A stretch of 11,284 nucleotides of DNA. Origin: Nitrospirota bacterium. Lineage in GTDB: Bacteria; Nitrospirota; Nitrospiria; Nitrospirales; Nitrospiraceae. The stretch's first letter is position 1, and each line of letters opens with the position of its first letter. The notes beneath the pieces are model-generated. The model had not been told where the DNA came from, made no database searches, and was given only the letters and a program-made list of their open reading frames with translations. The position numbers and the translations under genes are program-made. Where the stretch lies: contig SCVQ01000102.1 in assembly GCA_004296865.1 (NCBI GenBank), positions 1-11,284 on the forward strand, in the 5' to 3' direction. This document shows, piece after piece, positions 1 to 6,071 of the stretch.

Positions 1-3000
1 GGCTCGATTTCCCGCCGCAGCTTCCCGACGGTCAGGCGGTGGATGCGGGCCAAGAGGCGCCGGTCGCACCACTCTTCAGAGTGGGAGGGGGCCCCGCGAA
101 GCGCGCCCCTCCCACTCCCACCTTGATCATTCACCATTGGTCTGAACCGGCCTCGCAGGACCTGACCGGTGGCTTCGAGTCGGAGCAGCGCTCCATTTAC
201 CTCGCTGGTCGGCAGGTGAAGTTTCTGGGCCAACTCATCGGCGGTCGTAGGACCGGTGCTCTCCATCCAGCCTTGAACGATCGATACGATCGCGTCTTCA
301 CGCTCTGGCGGCGCATCGAGTGTGGTTCCCTCGATGGGCGGATTCAATGCAGCATGAGGGAAGAGGGTCAGGACCGAAGCCAGGCGCTCTGCCGCCACCC
401 AGCCGGACACAAAGTCAGGCGTCAGGCGTGAGGCGTGAGGCGAGGAGATCGCGGTTGCCGTGAGAACCGTCGCCCGACCCGTCTGTGATAAAGCCGGAAG
501 ATACGCGGTCCATGGCTCTGCCGGCTCGACCGGGACCCACAGGAGCGTCAAGAGGGCATCGTGCAACTCATCCGGATCACGGACCACCGGCCAGGCTTCC
601 TCGGCGACTTCGAGAATGGCGGCCTGGTCCAACGCGCCGATGTCGCCGACCAACTCAGGCGGCAAGCTCCGGCGCAGTTCGACGGCGCGCGCGCGACGCT
701 CTTCCAGCGGCGCGTCATCCAGAAAGGCATAGGGGTTGGCGTTCAGTATCTCGTGGCAGAACGGCGAGGGCGCCGGGGTATCCACCGCACGACATTGTAT
801 CGCTCCCGCCTCAATCCGTTGCAACAAGGCCGTGAGACCGTCCAGGTCCATCGCCTCGGTCAGGCAGTCTCGGATTGTTTCCACGACCAACGGATGGTCC
901 GGCACCGCTCGCTCCGCCCGCTCCCCGCGAAGGTTCTCCTGGCACGCCACCGCATCAGGAAACACCGCCGCCAGCAAGTCCTCCGCTCTCATGCGCTGGA
1001 TCTGCGGGGGCACGCGCCGCCCGTTGGCGAAGCGAAGCAGGGCCAGAGACCGCGTGGCGTTCCAGCGCCAACGACCGGCGAACATCGGTGCGGCCAGAAC
1101 GGCCTGGACCAAGACCTCCCTCACGGTCTCGGCACGCAGGAACCCGAAAATGGATTCCAGCGGAAAGCTATGTCGCTCGCCCAGCGAGATCACGATGCCT
1201 TCGTCCGTGGCCGCGGCTTGCAGTTCGAAGTCGAACGTCACGCAGAAGCGCTTGCGCAACGCCAACCCCCAAGCGCGGTTGAGGCGGCCGCCGAAGGGGG
1301 CGTGCAGAACCAGTTGCATGCCGCCCCCTTCGTCGAAGAACCGCTCGGCAATGATCGTCTCCTGGGTCGGCACCGCGCCGAGGACCGCGCGGCCGGCTGC
1401 GATATAGTCCACAGCCTGCTCGGCGCCCCGGCGATCCAAGCCGCACTCTTCTTGGAGCCATTGAATAGCCGATAGCTGATGGCTGATGGAGGGAGCAGAA
1501 GAATCTGTGGCCTCTCTTCGAATGAGACGATCGATCTGTTCCCTGACCGCCGCGACCTCAGCCGAGAGTTCGGCCGAGCGGGAGGGGGCCTCACCGCGCC
1601 AAAAGGGAATCGTCGGGGGCGCCCCGTGGGCATCCTCCACCCGCACCTTCCCCGTCTCGACCCCCCGGATGCGCCAGGAAGAATTCCCCAACAAGATAAT
1701 GTCTCCCGCCAGACTCTCCACGGCAAAGTCCTCGTCCACCGATCCGACCAGGGTGCCGTCCGGTTCGGCGATGACGGCGTAGTTGGCCGTGTCGGGGATC
1801 GCCCCCCCGGAGGTGATCGCCGCCAGGCGGGCGCCGCGCCGCGCCCGGATGCGCCGGTTGATCCGGTCATGATGCAGGTAGGCTCGGCTTCGGCCTCGGC
1901 TGGTGGCAATGCCGTCCGCCAGCATCCGGATCACCTGGTCGAAGTCGCGCCGATCAAGTCCACGGTAGGGATAGGCGCGACGGCACAGGTCAAACAGGTC
2001 GTCCTCCCGCCACTCCTGCGTGGCGGCTGCGGCCACGAGTTGTTGCGACAAGATATCCAACGGAGCAGGAGGAATGAGAATCTGATCGAGCGTCCCCGAT
2101 CGGATCGCCCGGATCAATGCGGCGCATTCGATCAGCTCGTCGCGGGTGGTGGCAAAGAGCCGGCCCTTCGGCAGGGCGCCCACCCAATGCCCCGACCGGC
2201 CGATCCGCTGCAGGCAGGTGGCGATGGCTCGCGGAGACCCGATCTGGCACACCAGGTCAACAGTCCCCACGTCGATGCCGAGTTCCAACGAAGCGGTCGC
2301 CACGACCACACGGGTTTGCCCCCGCTTGAGCCGCTCCTCGGCCGAGAGCCGGATCTGCCGCGACAGGCTGCCGTGGTGGGCCGCCACGATCTGCTCGCCC
2401 AATCGTTCTCCCAAGTGGTGCGCGACTCGCTCAACCAGCCGACGCGTGTTCACGAAGACCAGGGTGGACTGGTGCTCACGGACAAGGTCGGCGATCCGGT
2501 CGTAGAGATCGCTCCAGATGGCATTCGTGGCCACAGCCCCCAGTTCATCCTTGGGCACCTCCACCGCCAGGTCCATCTGACGGCGATGCCCGACGTCAAT
2601 GATTATCACGTCGCTCGTCGCTCGTATCTCGTCGTTCGTGTCGCCCTTTACGAGAGACGCTTCCCGCTTCACGGGAGACGCGCCACGTTCCCCGACCAGG
2701 AACGCGGCAATCGTCTCGATCGGCCGTTGGGTCGCCGAAAGACCGATGCGCACCGGCCGGACAGCCGTGACGGCTTCGAGCCGTTCGAGTGAGAGCGCCA
2801 GGTGGGCGCCGCGCTTGTTGGGGGCCACGGCATGAATCTCGTCCACGATGACCGTCCGGATGTCGCGCAGGACCTTACGGCTCTTCTCGGCCGTGAGCAA
2901 CAGGTAAAGCGACTCCGGCGTGGTAATCAGGATGTGGGGAGGGCGGCGGAGCATCTGTTGCCGATCCCAGGCGGGGGTGTCGCCCGTCCGAACCGTCACG

Positions 3001-3341
3001 CGGATCTCCGGCATCAGAAGACCGGCGGCCAAGGCCGCGTCGGCGATCTCGGCCAAGGGTTGTTGCAGGTTTTTCTGGACGTCGTTGCTGAGGGCTTTCA
3101 GCGGCGAGACGTACAAGACCTGCGTCTTGTCCTCCAGCTCACCGGCAAGGGCCTGTTTGAAGAGGGTATCCAGGCAGGACAGAAAGGCAGCCAGCGTCTT
3201 CCCGGAGCCGGTCGGGGCCGCAATCAACACATCGGAGCCGGTCGAGATCGCGGGCCAGCTTTGGACCTGCACGTCGGTAGGCGTTCCGAAGCGTCCGCGA
3301 AACCAGCCCGCGATGATCGGATGAAAGAGGGAAAGGGGCAT
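1..3341 (-). CDS. lhr: Lhr-family large ATP-dependent helicase (C-terminus outside window)
   Basis: Superfamily 2 helicase of the Lhr (large helicase-related) type, an ATP-driven 3'-5' translocase linked to DNA repair and acting on nucleic acids in the cytoplasm. The open frame runs without a stop from the ATG at 3341 to the left edge, giving 1113 visible residues. Family members are usually about 1400-1550 aa, so the last several hundred residues are missing. Visible motifs: Walker A APTGSGKT (residues 42-49), DEIH box (167-170), SAT (202-204), SLELGIDVG (D357) and motif VI QRIGRSGH (378-385). Further on come the Lhr-core segments AYLHHDRINRRIRARRGARL (just after residue 486), VPTQETIIAERFFDE, ILNANPYAFLDDAPLEERRA and EEWCDRRLLARIHR, which identify Lhr rather than another DEAD/DEAH helicase. 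The start is supported by the N-terminal MPLSLFHPIIAGWF, typical of the family, and by a promoter just upstream. Oddity: four repeat-derived stretches are read in frame (about residues 218-245, 618-626, 966-976 and 1072-1088). Confidence 0.93.
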   Translation of the reverse strand, partial: MPLSLFHPIIAGWFRGRFGTPTDVQVQSWPAISTGSDVLIAAPTGSGKTLAAFLSCLDTLFKQALAGELEDKTQVLYVSPLKALSNDVQKNLQQPLAEIADAALAAGLLMPEIRVTVRTGDTPAWDRQQMLRRPPHILITTPESLYLLLTAEKSRKVLRDIRTVIVDEIHAVAPNKRGAHLALSLERLEAVTAVRPVRIGLSATQRPIETIAAFLVGERGASPVKREASLVKGDTNDEIRATSDVIIIDVGHRRQMDLAVEVPKDELGAVATNAIWSDLYDRIADLVREHQSTLVFVNTRRLVERVAHHLGERLGEQIVAAHHGSLSRQIRLSAEERLKRGQTRVVVATASLELGIDVGTVDLVCQIGSPRAIATCLQRIGRSGHWVGALPKGRLFATTRDELIECAALIRAIRSGTLDQILIPPAPLDILSQQLVAAAATQEWREDDLFDLCRRAYPYRGLDRRDFDQVIRMLADGIATSRGRSRAYLHHDRINRRIRARRGARLAAITSGGAIPDTANYAVIAEPDGTLVGSVDEDFAVESLAGDIILLGNSSWRIRGVETGKVRVEDAHGAPPTIPFWRGEAPSRSAELSAEVAAVREQIDRLIRREATDSSAPSISHQLSAIQWLQEECGLDRRGAEQAVDYIAAGRAVLGAVPTQETIIAERFFDEGGGMQLVLHAPFGGRLNRAWGLALRKRFCVTFDFELQAAATDEGIVISLGERHSFPLESIFGFLRAETVREVLVQAVLAAPMFAGRWRWNATRSLALLRFANGRRVPPQIQRMRAEDLLAAVFPDAVACQENLRGERAERAVPDHPLVVETIRDCLTEAMDLDGLTALLQRIEAGAIQCRAVDTPAPSPFCHEILNANPYAFLDDAPLEERRARAVELRRSLPPELVGDIGALDQAAILEVAEEAWPVVRDPDELHDALLTLLWVPVEPAEPWTAYLPALSQTGRATVLTATAISSPHASRLTPDFVSGWVAAERLASVLTLFPHAALNPPIEGTTLDAPPEREDAIVSIVQGWMESTGPTTADELAQKLHLPTSEVNGALLRLEATGQVLRGRFRPMVNDQGGSGRGALRGAPSHSEEWCDRRLLARIHRLTVGKLRREIE
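79..117. repeat. Perfect palindrome inside the helicase frame
   Basis: A 12-bp arm, GAGTGGGAGGGG (79-90), is exactly reverse-complementary to CCCCTCCCACTC (106-117). The 15-nt centre (91-105) contains a further small CGC-GAA-GCG hairpin. On the minus strand it encodes a Gly/Ser/Arg/Ala-rich stretch (about residues 1076-1088) between the conserved LRGRF and EEWCDRRLLARIHR segments, which in the family as I remember it are only a few residues apart. The palindrome therefore looks like an inserted element tolerated in frame. Confidence 0.7.
414..441. repeat. 7-bp tandem repeat array inside the helicase frame
   Basis: Four consecutive 7-bp units on the plus strand: GTCAGGC, GTCAGGC, GTGAGGC, GTGAGGC. 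A degenerate GAGGAGA follows. On the minus strand it is translated as part of SSPHASRLTP (about residues 966-976), just before the conserved FVSGWVAAERL region. Because 7 is not a multiple of 3, gain or loss of one unit would shift the reading frame. Confidence 0.75.
1468..1488. repeat. Short 7-bp tandem repeat inside the helicase frame
   Basis: Three 7-bp units: GCCGATA, GCTGATG, GCTGATG. They are translated on the minus strand as SISHQLSA (about residues 618-626) in the linker before QWLQEECGLDRRGAEQ. The 11-mer ATGGCTGATGG (1479-1489) recurs at 9207-9217 over the stop codon of the amidohydrolase gene, which supports a dispersed repeat family. It is shorter and less certain than the other two arrays. 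Confidence 0.5.
2607..2690. repeat. 7-bp tandem and inverted repeat insertion inside the helicase frame
   Basis: The plus strand shows 7-bp units CGTCGCT, CGTCGCT, CGTATCT, CGTCGTT at 2609-2636. CGTATCTCGT (2623-2632) is also the inverted copy, with one mismatch, of ACGAGAGACG (2650-2659). Near-repeats GAGACGCTTC and GGAGACGCG follow. The block encodes about 28 residues (218-245) between AAFLVG, which ends the first RecA-like domain, and IIDVGHRR, which opens the link to the second. In family members I recall, these two segments are nearly adjacent. Confidence 0.72.
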
Positions 3342-3350
3342 GAGAATGAA

Positions 3351-3378
3351 ATCTTACCATGTCCGCCCCCTCTCGCAA
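3351..3378 (-). promoter_or_regulatory. Probable promoter of the helicase gene (leaderless)
   Basis: On the minus strand TTGCGA (3373-3378) lies 16 bp before TAAGAT (3351-3356), a fair sigma-70-like pair with 4 of 6 consensus matches in each hexamer. Only 9 nt separate the -10 hexamer from the ATG at 3341 and no Shine-Dalgarno sequence is visible, so the transcript would start within a few bases of the codon. Confidence 0.5.
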
Positions 3379-3394
3379 TACCTCGCCGATCGGG

Positions 3395-3400
3395 TACAAT
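3395..3400 (+). promoter_or_regulatory. Candidate -10 box for the epimerase-like gene
   Basis: TACAAT sits 25 nt before the chosen ATG at 3426; no good -35 hexamer is visible upstream. Its last bases overlap an in-frame ATG at 3399, which argues that 3399 is not the start codon if this -10 box is used. The region 3342-3425 would then carry two divergent promoters. Confidence 0.35.
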
Positions 3401-3425
3401 GGCGCTCGGCTTTCTAGACAGGACT

Positions 3426-4244
3426 ATGCCACCAGGAAACGGACCGCTCACATCCATCGTAATTTTGGGAGCCGGCTACACGGGCCGGCACCTCTTGGCT
3501 TTGGCCACAGCCAAGGGCTTGCCAGTTCTAGCCAGCAGCCGATCGCCTCACAATCATCTCTTGCACATCCCCGCACCACAGCGAATTGAGTTCGACCTGT
3601 TTCGACCGGTGACCTGGCGAAACGTCCCCGGCGGCGCACAGATCATCTGGTGTTTTCCTGCGGCGCCGCTGAACCTCGTCGCAGCCTTTGCCGAACAGAT
3701 CGCGCCTCACGCCGGCCGTCTGATCGTCCTGGGAAGCACCTCCGCCTACAAGCCGACAGGGACATCGGACACTTGGCTCGACGAATCGTCGGCCATCGAC
3801 CAGACCCTCCCCCGCGTCCAAGGGGAGGAACACCTGCGCCTGAATCATCGGGCGATCATCCTTCGAGTCGCGGGCATCTACGGTCCGGGACGGAACGTGC
3901 TGGACTGGATCAGGCGAGGCCGTGTCGGTCCCTCGCCCCGCTATGTGAACCTGATCCATGTGGAAGATTTGGCCGGCATCTGCCTGCTTGCCCTGGAGCG
4001 AGCCAGACCGGGAGAGGTCTACAACGTCAGCGACAGACAGCCGCGACAATGGAGCGAAATCTGCGAGGTTGCACAGCGCCGCTGGAACGTGACGCCGCTT
4101 GAATCAGAAGCCCACGACCGTCGCGGCAAACGGATTTCCATCGCCAAGCTTCGCACCGAGCTTGGCGATCCGTTCACACACCCGGATCTCTATGCCGCGC
4201 TGGACGAGCTTGAATCTGCAGAAGCTCAAAGGGCGTTGGAATGA
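3426..4244 (+). CDS. Atypical SDR / NAD-dependent epimerase-like protein
   Basis: Rossmann-fold protein of 272 aa related to the extended/atypical short-chain dehydrogenase family (YeeZ-like). The N-terminus has a dinucleotide-binding beta strand and the glycine motif GAGYTG (residues 15-20). Later segments STSAY, LRVAGIYGPGRN, YVNLIHVEDLAG and EVYNVSD are hallmarks of epimerase/dehydratase folds. Where a classical SDR has its catalytic YxxxK, this protein reads RVQGEEHL, so the usual Tyr-Lys pair appears absent. It may be a non-catalytic or unusually catalytic member, as known for atypical SDRs; the substrate is unknown. The ATG at 3426 is preceded by ACAGG at short spacing and lies below a -10-like box. 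An in-frame ATG at 3399 would add nine residues, and the frame stays open further upstream but only antisense to the helicase. It stands alone on its strand and ends at a hairpin repeat. Confidence 0.82.
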   Translation: MPPGNGPLTSIVILGAGYTGRHLLALATAKGLPVLASSRSPHNHLLHIPAPQRIEFDLFRPVTWRNVPGGAQIIWCFPAAPLNLVAAFAEQIAPHAGRLIVLGSTSAYKPTGTSDTWLDESSAIDQTLPRVQGEEHLRLNHRAIILRVAGIYGPGRNVLDWIRRGRVGPSPRYVNLIHVEDLAGICLLALERARPGEVYNVSDRQPRQWSEICEVAQRRWNVTPLESEAHDRRGKRISIAKLRTELGDPFTHPDLYAALDELESAEAQRALE

Positions 4245-4272
4245 TGCAAAAGCGGATCTGTCTGTAGCCAAA

Positions 4273-4396
4273 CAGGACGCTCAAAAAGGCCAGCCAACGA
4301 GGCCGCAGGAAGCGAGGACCTCGAGGCGTACTGGAGAAGTACGTCGAGAGGTTCGAGCGACCGAGAACAAAGTTGGGGGCCTTTTTCGGCGTCCTG
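4273..4396. repeat. 124-bp hairpin repeat element between convergent genes, likely bidirectional terminator
   Basis: The outer arms AGGACGCTCAAAAAGGCC (4274-4291) and GGCCTTTTTCGGCGTCCT (4378-4395) are reverse complements at 16 of 18 positions. A nested inner hairpin has CGTACT (4327-4332) facing AGTACG (4338-4343), flanked by CCTC and GAGG arms. The element fills most of the gap between the stop at 4244 and the convergent stop codon at 4397-4399, so it can terminate both transcripts. Its end sequence and purine-rich interior match a type of intergenic repeat I associate with Nitrospira genomes (recollection, not searched). Confidence 0.7.
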
Positions 4397-5917
4397 CTAT
4401 CGCAGCAGCCACATGACCGTCAAACACACCAGCAAGTTGTTCAAGGCATGGGCGACCATGCCGGGGAGCAGGCTCCCGGTCTTCTCATAGACCCAGGCCC
4501 ACAAGACCCCGCTCCAAAGCACGCTGACAAATCCCAACACCCCGTAGCCATGTGCGACGGCAAAGATGGCCGCGCTGAGCATTGCCGACAGGCCCCACCC
4601 GAATTTCCGTCGGAGGGTCGCAAAGAGCAGGCCCCGGAAAACCAGTTCCTCGAACACCGGCGCAAAGACGACATACTCCAAGAGGCTGACCAATAGAACC
4701 GCACCGCCGCCCCAGACCAGATCGCCGTCGAACCACTCCGTCCAGTGACTGGCCAGACCCAGCGAGTCGGCAACCCGGCCCAGGCCCCATTCGCCGACGA
4801 ACCCGACCGCCAGAATGGCCGGAACGACGACGACAAGCCGCCCCCAGCCCAATGGGCCTGGACGGAGGCCCAAGCCTTGCGTGAACCCGCGCCCCGTCCG
4901 TGAGAACAGGTGCTGTTGAGCCAGGATGAGCAACGGCAGGTTGGTCATCGGAATCGAGATGGCCCGCAACAGCAGGTCCTCCGTCCCAAACGACAGCCAG
5001 CCGAGCACGAACAGGGTTCCGACCGCGCCCCCCCGAACCAGCACCACCGCTCCGGCCTTTCCGCGCCACGACGGCGGGATCGGCGCGGTCCCGACTTGCC
5101 ACGCGTCAGGAACACGCCATCGCCTCACGACCACCACCAGCGCGAGGGCTCCCAGCAGGAGGCTGCCGAGCTGAACGGCGACCAGCCCACGCGCGCGCCC
5201 CAGGAGAAACTCATCGCGGCCGGCCCTGGACTGATCGGTCGCCGCAAGGAACGCGCGGTCGCCGGCTCGTTCCGCCACATGCAACGAGAGCCGGTCGTAA
5301 AACCAGCCGCCCGGCAGCAGTTCCGCCAACTCGGCTTGCAAAGCCTGCGCGCTTGCCGGACCGGGCTTCTGCTCTAGATAGCCTGCCGAGAGCAGCCGCG
5401 CGAAGGACGGGAAGGGCTCGGGACGACTCTGCCAGTCGGCCACTTTCTGGCGGACCCGTTCCAGCCGGCCATCCTCCGCTTCCAGAATCGCCAGGCTGAG
5501 GTCGTCGCGGACATCGCCCGAATGCCCGGCCAGTTCCTCGTACCAGTCGATCGCCAAGGCCTTCTCGTTCGCGCTCTCGCTGATCGTGACTTCGTAGAGC
5601 CACCGCTCCCACAAGGGCGCGCGAATCAGCGCCTCCTCCATCTCCATCTCGCGGCCGACCATGAGGGCCAGCGCCCGCTCAGGCGAGGCCACCCGGTCAA
5701 GACGCGGCACGGTGAACTGGAGCCATCCGAACAGCACGAGGCCGCCGAGCAGGATCAAGACGGATAGGCCGGTCAGAAAAGACGAGAAGCGGGAGGCCGG
5801 CGGCAACTCGGAGCAGCCGGCATGGTCCTGAGCCGAGGGTCCCGGAGAAGAGGCCGGCGCCCCGTCATGATCCCCCGATGGCGGCACGGCTGTTCCTGCG
5901 TCCTCTCCCGGTTCCAT
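4397..5917 (-). CDS. CPBP-family intramembrane metalloprotease with large N-terminal region
   Basis: Integral membrane protein of 506 aa with a C-terminal CPBP (CAAX protease/bacteriocin-processing, Abi) domain. Family motifs visible: EELVFRG with Glu423, Glu424 and Arg428; AVAHGYG with His456; and HALNN with His490 and Asn494. These are the expected metal-binding and catalytic residues. A first membrane segment lies near residues 48-66 (LTGLSVLILLGGLVLFGWL). It is followed by a soluble stretch of about 170 residues with helical, charged sequence that I cannot assign, then several membrane segments from about residue 243 onward. CPBP proteins are often 200-300 aa, so the N-terminal half is an extension. 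The ATG at 5917 was chosen because a TATACT box lies 8 nt before it. An upstream in-frame GTG at 5965 (16 more residues) would lie before that box. Substrate unknown; CPBP members include prenyl-protein processors and peptide-immunity proteins. Confidence 0.85.
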   Translation of the reverse strand: MEPGEDAGTAVPPSGDHDGAPASSPGPSAQDHAGCSELPPASRFSSFLTGLSVLILLGGLVLFGWLQFTVPRLDRVASPERALALMVGREMEMEEALIRAPLWERWLYEVTISESANEKALAIDWYEELAGHSGDVRDDLSLAILEAEDGRLERVRQKVADWQSRPEPFPSFARLLSAGYLEQKPGPASAQALQAELAELLPGGWFYDRLSLHVAERAGDRAFLAATDQSRAGRDEFLLGRARGLVAVQLGSLLLGALALVVVVRRWRVPDAWQVGTAPIPPSWRGKAGAVVLVRGGAVGTLFVLGWLSFGTEDLLLRAISIPMTNLPLLILAQQHLFSRTGRGFTQGLGLRPGPLGWGRLVVVVPAILAVGFVGEWGLGRVADSLGLASHWTEWFDGDLVWGGGAVLLVSLLEYVVFAPVFEELVFRGLLFATLRRKFGWGLSAMLSAAIFAVAHGYGVLGFVSVLWSGVLWAWVYEKTGSLLPGMVAHALNNLLVCLTVMWLLR

Positions 5918-5925
5918 CGGCGCGC

Positions 5926-5954
5926 AGTATAGCATGCGCTTTCGAGGCAATGAA
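5926..5954 (-). promoter_or_regulatory. Probable promoter of the CPBP protease gene (leaderless)
   Basis: On the minus strand TTCATT (5949-5954) is 17 bp before TATACT (5926-5931). The ATG at 5917 begins 8 nt after the -10 hexamer, leaving at most a few bases of leader. The -10 hexamer matches consensus at 5 of 6 positions; the -35 is weak. Confidence 0.5.
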
Positions 5955-6009
5955 TCAGAAGTCACGAACCGCTGTGAATCGGTGCCGCCGCACGACGCAC
6001 GGGCGCCGC

Positions 6010-6038
6010 TGGCGAAAACTCCCGCGGTCCGATATACT
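6010..6038 (+). promoter_or_regulatory. Probable promoter of the aminotransferase-heme protein-amidohydrolase operon
   Basis: TATACT (6033-6038) has a weak upstream TGGCGA (6010-6015) at 17-bp spacing. The start codon at 6072 is 33 nt downstream, so this transcript would have a short leader containing AGGGAA (6055-6060) as a possible ribosome binding site. It lies divergent to the CPBP promoter, within the 5918-6071 intergenic region. Confidence 0.45.
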
Positions 6039-6071
6039 ACCGCGCAATCGCTTCAGGGAACGGCGCACGAC

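Noticed and set aside
414..441. Tandem repeats as a possible CRISPR array.
   Set aside because: Units are 7 bp without spacers and lie within coding sequence; there are no cas genes in the window.
561..2792. Long plus-strand open frames (561-1475 and 1479-2792) opposite the helicase.
   Set aside because: They are antisense to a frame with clear Lhr motifs, have Arg/Gly/Pro-rich unconserved translations, and are explained by high GC content.
2802..3425. Upstream in-frame extension of the epimerase-like gene (480 aa in total).
   Set aside because: The extra residues overlap the helicase's conserved N-terminal coding region and the divergent promoters; the Rossmann fold starts just after 3426.
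5918..5965. GTG start at 5965 for the CPBP protease.
   Set aside because: It would place the TATACT box inside the coding region and has no ribosome binding site; kept only as an alternative.
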